From the NCBI GenBank assembly GCA_037127585.1, contig JBAXYB010000002.1, positions 21,495-85,494 of the forward strand: a stretch of DNA of 64,000 nucleotides, written 5' to 3'. The position numbers were made by a program, and so were the translations under genes. How positions within the stretch are numbered: the stretch's first letter is position 1; every line of letters starts with the position of its first letter. Source of the DNA: CAINDI01 sp037127585 (GTDB lineage: Bacteria > Verrucomicrobiota > Verrucomicrobiia > Palsa-1439). The notes under the pieces are model-generated. The model was not told where the DNA came from. It ran no database searches and saw only the letters and a program-made list of their open reading frames with translations. Below are positions 43,206-51,559 of the stretch, piece by piece.

Positions 43206-43969
43206 AACAATCCGAGGAACTCGGTGAGCAGTTTCGCGAGCTTGGCTTGGCTGGCTTGGCCAACTTCGAGGACTTCGGCGTGGGATAATTTTTTACCGCT
43301 GATGCCGGCGGCGAGGTTGGTGATGCAGGAGAGACCGGCAACTTCAATATTTTGATACCGGGCCATGATGACTTCGGGGACGGTGCTCATGCCAACTGCG
43401 TCCGCGCCGAGTCTCCCGAACGCCCGGATCTCGGCCGGCGTTTCGTAGCTGGGGCCGGCGGTGGCGAGATAAACTCCCCGGCGAATGGACGGGCCACCGG
43501 CGGTGGCGAGTTTCTCGCGGAGGCGCAGCGAGTAGGCTTGGGTCATATCGATGAAAGTGGGTTCGCCAATGAGCGGGTTGATGCCCATCAGGTTGATGTG
43601 GTCGTCGATGATCATCAGGTCGCCGGGGTTGAAGGTGGGGTTGATACCGCCGGCGGCGTTGGTGACGATCAGCGTTTTCGCGCCGAGCGCAGCAGCCACC
43701 TTGACCGGGGCGACCAGTTCGCTGACGGGGCGGCCCTCGTAATGGTGAAACCGGCCGCTGAAGATCAACAACCGTTTACCGCCGAGTTCGCCGGCCAGGA
43801 GTTTGCCGGCGTGGCCGGCGACGCGCGGTTGGGGGAAGCCGGGTATGTCGGTGTAGGGAATCGTGACCGGCTTCGTCAGCGCGGCGGTCACGCCGCCGAG
43901 ACCGGAGCCGACGATGAGGGCGACTTCGGGTTTGAAGCCGGTGAGTTTGCTTTCGAGGAATTCTTTCAT
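43202..43969 (-). CDS. punA: purine-nucleoside phosphorylase
   Basis: This 255-residue enzyme splits purine nucleosides with phosphate. Motifs of the trimeric PNP group are GSGLGGVTAAL, SGRFHHYEGRPVSELVAP, TNAAGGINPTF and the purine-recognition segment YETPAEIRAFGRLGADAVGMSTVPE. It is in the salvage operon between deoA and cdd, overlapping each by ATGA. Its start fits the usual family length of 250-290. Confidence 0.95.
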   Translation of the reverse strand: MKEFLESKLTGFKPEVALIVGSGLGGVTAALTKPVTIPYTDIPGFPQPRVAGHAGKLLAGELGGKRLLIFSGRFHHYEGRPVSELVAPVKVAAALGAKTLIVTNAAGGINPTFNPGDLMIIDDHINLMGINPLIGEPTFIDMTQAYSLRLREKLATAGGPSIRRGVYLATAGPSYETPAEIRAFGRLGADAVGMSTVPEVIMARYQNIEVAGLSCITNLAAGISGKKLSHAEVLEVGQASQAKLAKLLTEFLGLL

Positions 43970-45243
43970 GCGATGCGGTCGGTGATCAATTGTGGGCGGC
44001 CGGCGACGGGTTCGTCTTTGAGCTGATAGGCGTGTTGGACGAGGTGCTCGGCGGCAGCGATATGGGCGGGATTGTTGTAGTGCATGAACAGGAGTGGTTC
44101 GCCGGCTTCGACGCGATCGCCGATCTTTTTCGGGTGTTCGAAGCCGACGGCGAAATCGATTTTGTCGGCGGCGATTTTCCGGCCGCCGCCAAGAGCGATG
44201 ACGGCGTAGCCGATTTGCGAGCAGTGGATGCCGTGAACGTAGCCGGCCTGCGGGGCGACGATGGGTTTTTGGTGCTGCGCGACCGGCAGGTGGCTTGCGT
44301 CACCGCCTTGAGCGCGGATCATTTCGTGAAACTTCGCGAGGCCGGCTCCGCTGGCGAGGTGTTCTTCGAGATCGTTCGGCTGACCGGCCAACTTGAGCAT
44401 CTCCGCCGCGAGCGCGAGCGAGACTTCGACGAGATCATGTGGCCGAGTCTTGCCGGCGAGGATGTCGAGGCATTCCTGGATTTCGAGGGCGTTCCCGATT
44501 TTGTCGCCGAGCGGTTGGTTCATGTCGGTCTGGAGGGCGACGACTTTTTTGCCGTAACGCTTGCCGACTTCGACCATCGCGCGGCCGAGTTCAAGCGAGG
44601 ATTCCCGGGTTCGCATGAACGCGCCGGTGCCCCATTTTACGTCGAGCACGAGGCCATCGACATTTTCGGCGAGCTTCTTGGACATGATGCTGGCCACGAT
44701 AAGCGGTAGACAGGAGACGGTCGCGGTCACATCGCGAAGCGCGTAGAGTTTTTTGTCGGCGGGCGCGATTTCGGGCGTCGCGCCAATCAGGCAACAGCCG
44801 ACTTGGTCGGTGATGCGCTGGAATTCTTCGAGGGCGAGGCCGGTCCTAAAGCCGGGAATGCTTTCCAACTTGTCGAGTGTCCCGCCGGTCGGGCCGAGGC
44901 CGCGGCCGGAGATCATCGGCACGCGCATGCCGCAGCAGGCGATGAGGGGCGCGATGAGCAGGGAAGTTTTGTCGCCGATGCCGCCGGTACTGTGTTTGTC
45001 GGCGAGGAAGTTGCCGGGTTTCCAGTCGACGACCTGGCCGGATTCGACCATGGCGCGGGTGAGCCACATGGTTTCGTCGAAGTTCATGCCTTGGAAGCAA
45101 ACGGCCATCGCGAGCGCGGCCATCTGGTAGTCCGGCAAGTCGCCGCGGGTGAAGCCGTCGATGAAGAAACGGATCTCAGCTTCGGTCAGTGGTTGACCGT
45201 CGCGCTTCTTCTGGATGACTTGCGCTGGAAGCATCAGTCCCAT
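43966..45243 (-). CDS. deoA: pyrimidine-nucleoside/thymidine phosphorylase
   Basis: This is a 425-residue enzyme that cleaves thymidine or uridine with phosphate. The signature is in KHSTGGIGDKTSLL and SGRGLGPTGGTLDKLESIPG, the conserved nucleoside phosphorylase motifs. An alternative Met three codons on is possible (45234). It heads the deoA-punA-cdd salvage operon. Freed ribose or deoxyribose phosphates could feed central metabolism. Confidence 0.95.
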   Translation of the reverse strand: MGLMLPAQVIQKKRDGQPLTEAEIRFFIDGFTRGDLPDYQMAALAMAVCFQGMNFDETMWLTRAMVESGQVVDWKPGNFLADKHSTGGIGDKTSLLIAPLIACCGMRVPMISGRGLGPTGGTLDKLESIPGFRTGLALEEFQRITDQVGCCLIGATPEIAPADKKLYALRDVTATVSCLPLIVASIMSKKLAENVDGLVLDVKWGTGAFMRTRESSLELGRAMVEVGKRYGKKVVALQTDMNQPLGDKIGNALEIQECLDILAGKTRPHDLVEVSLALAAEMLKLAGQPNDLEEHLASGAGLAKFHEMIRAQGGDASHLPVAQHQKPIVAPQAGYVHGIHCSQIGYAVIALGGGRKIAADKIDFAVGFEHPKKIGDRVEAGEPLLFMHYNNPAHIAAAEHLVQHAYQLKDEPVAGRPQLITDRIA

Positions 45244-45344
45244 CGTATCACTTGCAGGCGATTTGGGAAGTCAACTGTCGTTAGCAAAGGACTGGAGTTA
45301 CCGGGCTCGGCTGCCTATGATGCGAACACTTTGGAGGAATGAGT

Positions 45345-46808
45345 ATGATGAAATCTTTGGCTATCGTGGGTGTGGCGGGGGCGTTGTTCGCTCAAGCCAG
45401 TCGCGCGGAAATTTCCGTCACCGAACCTAACCCGCCGCCGCCACGGTCGAGCGGGACGATGACCACGGCGGATGCTCCGACTACTATACCAGTCGCCGTC
45501 GTCGTGGATGGGGATGTGTTGAAATTTCGCAATGGCGATAATCTCCACGGCACCGTGCTCGGGGCGACGCCAACTGGCGGGATGCGGTGGCGGCGCAGCG
45601 ATGTGAAGGAGCCGGTGGTTTTCAATTTGGAGAATGTCGGGGACGTGCTGTTGGCGCCGCGGGTCAAAGCGAGCGTGGGACACCGGGTGATTGCGGAGTT
45701 GACCAATGGCGATGCGTTGGCCGGTGATTTGGTGGGGCTCGTTGAGAAGACGCTGACGTTGAAGACGTGGTATGCGGGGACGTTGGCGATCAAGCGGTCG
45801 ATGTTGCAGCGGGTGGCGTTTGTCGGTGAGCTGACGGATGCGACGTATAGCGGGCCGAACAGTCTGGAGGAGTGGAAGGGCGACGGAAACCGCGGGGCGT
45901 GGACGTTCAAGAAGGGCGCGTTGTACGGAGTCGGCGGGGGTGGCATTGGCCGGGATGTGAAGTTGCCGGAGGTCGCGAATATTGAGTTTGATCTGGCGTG
46001 GCGCGGGCAGCTGTACTGCAACGTCGGGTTTGGTTTTGACGACGTGCGGCAGATGCACCAAGCGGGCGGGTATATGGTGCAGATGAGTTACACCCAGATT
46101 TATCTGCAACGGTACCGCCCCAACCAAGGCAGTGGCAATCTCGGCGGGAATGTCGAGATGCAGGAACTCCAGCGGAAGACGAAGATGCACGTCTCGATCC
46201 GCATCAATAAACCGAAGAAGCTGATCGCATTGTTCATCGACGGAAATCTCGTCAAGCAATGGAACGAGACCGACGACTGGGCCGCCAAGGGCACCGGCAT
46301 GGTGTTGCTTTCGCAGGGGCAGGGGCAGTTGCGGGTCAGCGGGATTTCGGTCACGAGTTGGGATGGCCGGCTGGATGGCGATACCGGCGGGTCGGCGAAA
46401 GAGGCGGATCTGTTGCGGTTGAACAATGGCGATAAAGTTTCTGGGACGGTGAAGTCGATTGCCAACGGGCAGGTCGCGTTGGCGGCGAGTTTTGCCGAGA
46501 TGAATGTGCCGCAAGAGCGGATCGTCGCCATCGAATTCGCCAGCGCCAAATCCGAACGGTCGCGCCGCAATGCGGCCGACATTCAGGCGTTCTTTCCGGA
46601 TGGCCGGCGGGTGACGTTTGCTTTGGAGAAGCTCGATGAACAGAATCTGGCCGGCACGAGTGAAAGTTGCGGTCGGCTGACGGCGGCGTTGGGCGCATTC
46701 CGGCGCATCCAGTTTCACATCTACGAGAAGCGGGACGATAATCCCGACGAGGACGAGTGGAGTGGCGGCGGCGCGCCGGGAGCGGTTGAGGTTATTATTA
46801 ACGAGTGA
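45345..46808 (+). CDS. secreted protein with LamG-like and NGD-repeat modules
   Basis: I start at the ATG 45345, because GGAGG (45333-45337) sits seven bases upstream, while the earlier ATG at 45339 is too close. The 487-residue product has a signal peptide (MMKSLAIVGVAGALFAQASRA), three short beta modules with the pattern LxNGDxxxGxV (near residues 60, 115 and 360) and a central concanavalin-like domain (about 160-345; WTFKKGALYGVGGGG, VGFGFDD). The C-terminus is acidic. The function is unknown, perhaps binding to surface polysaccharide. Confidence 0.7.
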   Translation: MMKSLAIVGVAGALFAQASRAEISVTEPNPPPPRSSGTMTTADAPTTIPVAVVVDGDVLKFRNGDNLHGTVLGATPTGGMRWRRSDVKEPVVFNLENVGDVLLAPRVKASVGHRVIAELTNGDALAGDLVGLVEKTLTLKTWYAGTLAIKRSMLQRVAFVGELTDATYSGPNSLEEWKGDGNRGAWTFKKGALYGVGGGGIGRDVKLPEVANIEFDLAWRGQLYCNVGFGFDDVRQMHQAGGYMVQMSYTQIYLQRYRPNQGSGNLGGNVEMQELQRKTKMHVSIRINKPKKLIALFIDGNLVKQWNETDDWAAKGTGMVLLSQGQGQLRVSGISVTSWDGRLDGDTGGSAKEADLLRLNNGDKVSGTVKSIANGQVALAASFAEMNVPQERIVAIEFASAKSERSRRNAADIQAFFPDGRRVTFALEKLDEQNLAGTSESCGRLTAALGAFRRIQFHIYEKRDDNPDEDEWSGGGAPGAVEVIINE

Positions 46809-46819
46809 CCGGTGAAACA

Positions 46820-46856
46820 AACCGGCCTGCCACGCGGGAGGCGGGGCAGGCCGGTT
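46820..46856. terminator. bidirectional terminator hairpin
   Basis: Perfect 12-bp arms AACCGGCCTGCC (46820-46831) and GGCAGGCCGGTT (46845-46856), between convergent genes ending at 46808 and 46872. No clear U-tract follows on either strand, so efficiency is uncertain. Confidence 0.65.
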
Positions 46857-46871
46857 GAAGTGCGCGTCAGC

Positions 46872-47255
46872 TTAGTTAATGTCGGTCCAGCAGAACAGGA
46901 CTTTGAAAACGTGGGTGATGGTGTCGCCGATCCGCGCAAAGATGCAGCCAATCGGGCCGAGCGGATGGGGATAACCGCCGACGATGTCGCCGCCGGCATT
47001 GATCTTGTCGACGTGAGCCGCGAGCTGGGCAAGTTGGGCGTCGTCGAGTTTGGCGAGCCGGGCTTGAGCTTGGGCTGGGGTGACGCCGAGTTTACCGAGT
47101 TGATCGGTCACGGACTGCTCGCTTAGGAACGAGTCCACTTTCTGGAGCGAGGGTTTGGCCAACGCTGACTCGATCGATTCAATCGGCGCAGCGAGCGCGT
47201 TAGAGATGCTGATAACGGCAGCGGTGGTTAGGGACAGTAGACATGCAATCTTCAT
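46872..47255 (-). CDS. secreted PA2779-like small protein
   Basis: This 127-residue exported protein has signal peptide MKIACLLSLTTAAVISISNALA. The segment QLGKLGVTPAQAQARLAKL followed by DDAQLAQLAAHVDKINAGGD matches the PA2779/DUF6627 family, which in other bacteria lies near secreted-peptide export genes. The end (PHPLGPIGCIFARIG, VLFCWTDIN) carries two cysteines. It is monocistronic, sharing the 46820-46856 hairpin with the upstream convergent gene. Its role is unknown. Confidence 0.6.
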   Translation of the reverse strand: MKIACLLSLTTAAVISISNALAAPIESIESALAKPSLQKVDSFLSEQSVTDQLGKLGVTPAQAQARLAKLDDAQLAQLAAHVDKINAGGDIVGGYPHPLGPIGCIFARIGDTITHVFKVLFCWTDIN

Positions 47256-47295
47256 GAATCGCCTTTCGGGTTAACTGGTCGCAGTATAGTCCTTG

Positions 47296-48432
47296 TCAGA
47301 CCCGGCTCAAGGACAATTTTTCACGCACCCAAACGAGCTCCCGGCAGATGTTTTCGACCAGCCGGTCGCGGCCGCCGAGCTGTTCGGGCCAAGTATAGGT
47401 CTCGATGATGAACGGGGTGGCGGGGTGGAGTGGTGGAGGATTGGTGAGAAATTCTTCGACTTCCCGCAGCGTCGACGGCAGGTTGGTCGGGAAGACCGGT
47501 AAGTGATAATGACACCGGTATTTCATAATCCCGGCCGGAATCTGCGCCGGCCAATCCAGGGAAAAATAAGTCCGTTTGCCGGTCGCGTCGCAGCCGGTGA
47601 CTTGGTGGAGGTAAATCGAATCGGCATAGAACGGTTTCAATTCGGTCAGCTCGGCGGCATTCGACACGTGGATCTTGGCGATGCGGATGCCGGCCTCTTG
47701 CAGGCGCACAATCGACTCCCGCAAATTCTCGAATTCGACCAACTGATGCGACAGATCAAAATTAACGGCCAAGTGTTGCCGCAGACTGGCCGGCACGTGG
47801 ACGCGGAAGAATTCGAGGACTTCGTCAGTGGTTTCCACGCAGAGGCCCGGCTCGGGTTCGAGGGCCACGACGCATCCGTTGGTTGCCGCGTGCTCACCGG
47901 CGCGGAGGATGTTCGGTGCGATCGCCGCGTGGGTGACCGGCTTGAGTGCGCCGAAGGGGACGCTGACGGAGGGCCACGGATCGGGAGGGCGAGGCTCCCG
48001 CCGAGCCGTGGTAGTTGACGCGCGATTTGGCTCGGCGGGAGCCTCGCCCTCCCAATTCCCCGGCGTGAGCTGCGCCAGCAGATCAACGCATGTATTTGTG
48101 AAACGCAGCCGCGCTTCGCTTTCGTGCCATGCCGGCAGATACACGCGTTCTTTCACCCGCTCGCCATGGAAGTGTGGCATGACAAAGCCGTTTACCGTCA
48201 CTAGCGCGAGATCGTGCATGTCGAGGAAGTACTTTAGGCGGGCGACTTCATCGCAGTGCAAATCGCGGACAATCTTTTCGGAGAAACGCAGTTCGATCGG
48301 GAACACTTCGTTCGGGAAGACGCGCTGTTTGATTTGCAGCACCTCGGTTTCGAGGCAGGTCCACAAATCCGCCAGCGTTTCCGCCGGGAAAACGTTCAGG
48401 GCGTAGCCGACGGTGGGGCGAACTTTTTGCAT
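47296..48432 (-). CDS. eboE: EboE-like metabolite traffic protein, TIM-barrel fold
   Basis: This 378-residue xylose-isomerase-like TIM-barrel protein begins GYALNVFPAETLADLW, as EboE proteins do, and has EPEPGLCVETTDEVLEFF, NFDLSHQLVEFENL and IKIHVSNA-like strands. EboE belongs to a conserved export-related cluster whose other members (EboA-D) are not in the window. Residues about 127-150 (EGEAPAEPNRAS, then ARREPRPPD) are encoded by a palindromic repeat and have no family counterpart. It overlaps the upstream TIM-barrel gene by 37 bp. Confidence 0.75.
   Translation of the reverse strand: MQKVRPTVGYALNVFPAETLADLWTCLETEVLQIKQRVFPNEVFPIELRFSEKIVRDLHCDEVARLKYFLDMHDLALVTVNGFVMPHFHGERVKERVYLPAWHESEARLRFTNTCVDLLAQLTPGNWEGEAPAEPNRASTTTARREPRPPDPWPSVSVPFGALKPVTHAAIAPNILRAGEHAATNGCVVALEPEPGLCVETTDEVLEFFRVHVPASLRQHLAVNFDLSHQLVEFENLRESIVRLQEAGIRIAKIHVSNAAELTELKPFYADSIYLHQVTGCDATGKRTYFSLDWPAQIPAGIMKYRCHYHLPVFPTNLPSTLREVEEFLTNPPPLHPATPFIIETYTWPEQLGGRDRLVENICRELVWVREKLSLSRV
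47983..48053. repeat. palindromic repeat, in-frame inside the EboE-like gene
   Basis: Perfect 25-bp arms at 47983-48007 and 48029-48053, beginning GGGAGGGCGAGGCTCCCGCC, around a 21-bp centre. Translated on the minus strand it gives EGEAPAEP and REPRPPD flanking a short linker. Confidence 0.95.
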
Positions 48433-49250
48433 GCAGCGTGGAGGAATTCGAGTGACCGGCGCGCGACTTCGGGCGCGCGATGGCTGTCGCGGGACAACTC
48501 GACGTTGATGAGACCGTTGTATTTGTTTTCGGACAACACCCGAAGAATGGCCGGGAAGTCGAGCTCGCCCTCGCCGAACATGAGGTGCTCGTGTTTTCGG
48601 TCGCGGATGTCTTCGATGTGAATGTTGCGAATCAGGCCGGAGAATTTGCCGTACACTTGCCGGAAGGGCGCGGTCTCGGTGCAGAACGCGTGGCCGATAT
48701 CAAGCGTCAGGCCAAAGCGCGCGCTGGTGATGTGTTTCTTCAGTACCTCAAACTTCGCCATGTCATCGAGGAGCATGCCGGGTTCGGGCTCGAAGGCGAG
48801 TTGCACGCCGCGGCGTTTGGCGTGTTCGGAAATCTGTTCACAGCCGGTCACGAGCCAGTCCCAGGATTGATGCTCCGGGATGTTCTCTTCCAGCGTGCCC
48901 GACCAGAAGCTGACGCATTCCGCCTTCAACTCATGCGCGATGTCGACGGCGCGGCGTAAAAACTCGATTCGGATTTGCCGACCTTCCGCGCTCACGAGAG
49001 TCGGGTAATGCTTTTTGGCGGGATTTAGCAAGTACCGCGCGCCGGTCTCAATCACGCAGCGCAGCTGCAGTTTCTCAAGCAATTGGCCGAGCCGGGCGAG
49101 TTCGGGAGGCTCGGTCGTAAATGGATTGCAGTGATAATTGTCCAGCGTGAGCGCAACGCCGGCATAACCACAGTCGGCGATGATCTGCAACGCCTCGTCG
49201 AGCTTGTGATGGGCAAAACCGTTGGTGTTATAACCGAAACTTAAATTCAT
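48396..49250 (-). CDS. sugar phosphate isomerase/epimerase-like TIM barrel protein
   Basis: This 284-residue protein has the AP endonuclease 2/xylose isomerase-like barrel. Likely metal-binding positions are Glu in FEPEPGML, Asp and His in LTLDIGHAFC, and His and Glu in NIHIEDIRDRKHEHLMFGEGELDF. The substrate is not known. It precedes and overlaps the EboE-like gene, a pairing consistent with two steps acting on one metabolite. Confidence 0.83.
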   Translation of the reverse strand: MNLSFGYNTNGFAHHKLDEALQIIADCGYAGVALTLDNYHCNPFTTEPPELARLGQLLEKLQLRCVIETGARYLLNPAKKHYPTLVSAEGRQIRIEFLRRAVDIAHELKAECVSFWSGTLEENIPEHQSWDWLVTGCEQISEHAKRRGVQLAFEPEPGMLLDDMAKFEVLKKHITSARFGLTLDIGHAFCTETAPFRQVYGKFSGLIRNIHIEDIRDRKHEHLMFGEGELDFPAILRVLSENKYNGLINVELSRDSHRAPEVARRSLEFLHAACKKFAPPSATP

Positions 49251-49302
49251 CTCGCCTACAACTCGGCAAAGTAGCGGGAGTCTGGTAGATTGACCAGCGC
49301 AA

Positions 49303-50304
49303 ATGAGCTTCGCCTACCTCGCCTTATTGGCCGTGCTGTCGGTCGGACCCGACACCGATCCGGTCTTGCGCAAAGGCGCCCCGCCAATCCGGCAGCGCGA
49401 CCCCGCCCGCGCGAGCTTGTACCAAGGCCGCGGCATCGAATTCGTCAATGCTGGCAAGTACGAAGCCGCCGTCGATCAATTCCGCCGCGCGCTTGCCTTC
49501 GATCCCGGCAACGTGGGCACCTTGGTCAATATCGGTTACTGCCTCGACCGGCTCGGCCAGTACGATGCGGCGATTGACGAATTGAAACGCGCCGAAAGTC
49601 TCGACCCCAACAACGCGATGATCTTCGTCAACTGGGGCAACACGCTCATCAACCTGAAACGCTACGAGGACGCACTCGAACCGCTCCACCGCGCCATCGA
49701 TCTCGACGCAAGCAACCAACTCGTTCGCCTCAACCTTGCTGCCGCGTTCTCCAACCTTGGCCGCCGCGACGAGGCCATCACCGAGTTATCCAAAGCCGCC
49801 GACATCAACCCCAAGAACCCGGTCATCTTCATCAACTGGGCAACGCTCCTCATCGCCGCCGGCAAAGAAGAGGACGCTGTCGAAAAATACCAGCGCGCCG
49901 TCGAACTCGACCCGAAGAACATCCAGCTAATCTTCACCATGGCTGTGCTCCAAAGCAAACTCGGTCTCAACAAGGCTGCCGCCGTCGCAATCGAGAAAGC
50001 CCTCGCCATCGACCCCAAGAACACGCTCCTCGCCTTCAATCTTGCCGTCGCTCTCTCCGCTGCCGGTGAGACTTCGCGTGCCATCGAAGCCTATGACCGG
50101 GCGATTGAACTCGACCCCAAAAACATGACCGCCTACTACAACTGCGCCGCGCTCTGTGAGAAAGCCGGCAACCTCGACGGTGCCATTGCGCGAATCGATG
50201 CCGCCACAAAAGTCGAGCCCGACAACACCATGCTGAGAGATATTCTCGTCCGTCTCAAGCAAGCGCGAGACAAAGCCCAAGCCGCTGTGACGCCGACCCA
50301 GTAG
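49303..50304 (+). CDS. tetratricopeptide repeat protein
   Basis: This 333-residue protein has a short hydrophobic N-terminus (MSFAYLALLAVLSVGP), possibly a weak signal, followed by about eight TPR units from residue 40 to 315. Consecutive units share spacing and phrases such as YDAAIDELKRAESLDPNN, YEDALEPLHRAIDLDASN and SRAIEAYDRAIELDPKN. TPR proteins act as protein-binding scaffolds; the partner is unknown. It is divergent from the isomerase-like genes and convergent with trmJ. Confidence 0.85.
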   Translation: MSFAYLALLAVLSVGPDTDPVLRKGAPPIRQRDPARASLYQGRGIEFVNAGKYEAAVDQFRRALAFDPGNVGTLVNIGYCLDRLGQYDAAIDELKRAESLDPNNAMIFVNWGNTLINLKRYEDALEPLHRAIDLDASNQLVRLNLAAAFSNLGRRDEAITELSKAADINPKNPVIFINWATLLIAAGKEEDAVEKYQRAVELDPKNIQLIFTMAVLQSKLGLNKAAAVAIEKALAIDPKNTLLAFNLAVALSAAGETSRAIEAYDRAIELDPKNMTAYYNCAALCEKAGNLDGAIARIDAATKVEPDNTMLRDILVRLKQARDKAQAAVTPTQ

Positions 50305-50314
50305 CCGCGCGCGG

Positions 50315-51103
50315 CTACTTCTGCTCCTGGGCTTTTGTGTAGTAGTCGATCTGTTGGCAAATCCGGTGGAGCACATTCACATCGCGTTTCTCCAGCGGCG
50401 CGCGGCTGATGACGCGACGGAGCGCCCGCAGAAACGTGTCGGAATTGCCTTGATGCGGTCGGAAGCCGACTTTCGCCAACGAGGTCGACATGTGTTGCAA
50501 CATCGACTCAACTTCGTGAACGGTCGCGAGATTGTAGCGTTGCCGGGGAACGTCGCCGAGGCTGGCCAGAAAAATCTCGTAGGCGAAAATCATCACGGCC
50601 TGCGACAGATTTAACGACGGATGGTCGGAGCTCTGGGGGACGGTCGCGATGTCGTGGCACTTCCGGAGTTCCTCGTCAGTCAGACCGGTTTCCTCGCGGC
50701 CAAAGACGAGCCCGACCCGGTGTTTCTCGGAGAGACTCGCGACCTTGACGGCCGCTTCGCGCGCGGCAATCATCTGTGGATATTGCGCGCGGCGTTTCCG
50801 GTGCGTCGTGCCGATCAGCCAATGGATGCCGGCGGTGGCTTCTGCCCACGTCGGAAACTCGCGCGCGGCATCGAGCACGTCATGGGCGCCGTGGCCCATC
50901 ATGGCGGCTTGCACCACGCCCTTGAACTTGACGCCATTGACGACGACAAGGTCCGCCAGCCCCATCGTTTTCATCGCGCGCGCGGTCGCGCCAACGTTGC
51001 CGGCGGTGGCGGGTTCAACGAGAATGACGCTGACGTTGGCGAGATTCGGGAGCGCGCCGTACGTCATGACCGGCTCGGGATGTTGCTCAGTAGGTTTTCT
51101 CAT
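50315..51103 (-). CDS. trmJ: tRNA/rRNA 2'-O-methyltransferase, TrmJ-type SPOUT
   Basis: This is a 262-residue SpoU-family methyltransferase. The conserved arginine and motif 1 are in VEPATAGNVGATARAMKTMGL, motif 2 in VGLVFGREETGLTDEEL and motif 3 in PSLNLSQAVMIFAYEI, making the trefoil knot SAM site. The C-terminal helical extension matches TrmJ/LasT, which methylates position 32 in tRNA. The start overlaps the dtd stop by ATGA; a later Met is less likely. Confidence 0.88.
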   Translation of the reverse strand: MRKPTEQHPEPVMTYGALPNLANVSVILVEPATAGNVGATARAMKTMGLADLVVVNGVKFKGVVQAAMMGHGAHDVLDAAREFPTWAEATAGIHWLIGTTHRKRRAQYPQMIAAREAAVKVASLSEKHRVGLVFGREETGLTDEELRKCHDIATVPQSSDHPSLNLSQAVMIFAYEIFLASLGDVPRQRYNLATVHEVESMLQHMSTSLAKVGFRPHQGNSDTFLRALRRVISRAPLEKRDVNVLHRICQQIDYYTKAQEQK

Positions 51104-51540
51104 CGTTCCAACACAATCGTGACCGGTCCGTCGTTCACCAATTCCAAACCCATCATCGCGGCGAACCGGCCTTCGGCGACCGGCAGACTCGTTGCGGCGC
51201 GCAGTTTCGTCATAAAATCCCGGTAGAACTTCTCGGCCTCCGCCGGCGGCATCGCGGCGGAGAAACTCGGGCGCGTGCCTTTTTCTAACTCACCGTATAA
51301 CGTGAACTGCGAGACGATCAAGAGGCTGCCGCCGATGTCTGTCACCGACAAATTCATCTTACCGGCTTCGTCGGGGAAGATGCGGAGCTTGAGTAGCTTG
51401 TCGATCATCCAATCGCTGGTGGCCGGCTCATCCGTCTTGCCGATGCCGAGCAACACGAGCAGGCCGCGCCTAATCTCGCCGACGGTTTGGCCGTCGACGC
51501 GCACGGCGGCGCGGGTGACGCGTTGGATGACGGTTCGCAT
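51100..51540 (-). CDS. dtd: D-aminoacyl-tRNA deacylase
   Basis: This is a 146-residue Dtd enzyme that hydrolyses D-aminoacyl-tRNA. The N-terminus MRTVIQRVTRAAVRVDGQTV, the SQFTLYGELEKGTRPSF segment and the cis Gly-Pro motif in NDGPVTIVLE at the end are diagnostic. Length is standard. It is coupled to trmJ by an ATGA overlap, a tRNA-quality pair. Confidence 0.96.
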   Translation of the reverse strand: MRTVIQRVTRAAVRVDGQTVGEIRRGLLVLLGIGKTDEPATSDWMIDKLLKLRIFPDEAGKMNLSVTDIGGSLLIVSQFTLYGELEKGTRPSFSAAMPPAEAEKFYRDFMTKLRAATSLPVAEGRFAAMMGLELVNDGPVTIVLER

Positions 51541-51559
51541 GGCCGCGGAGTGTAGCGGG

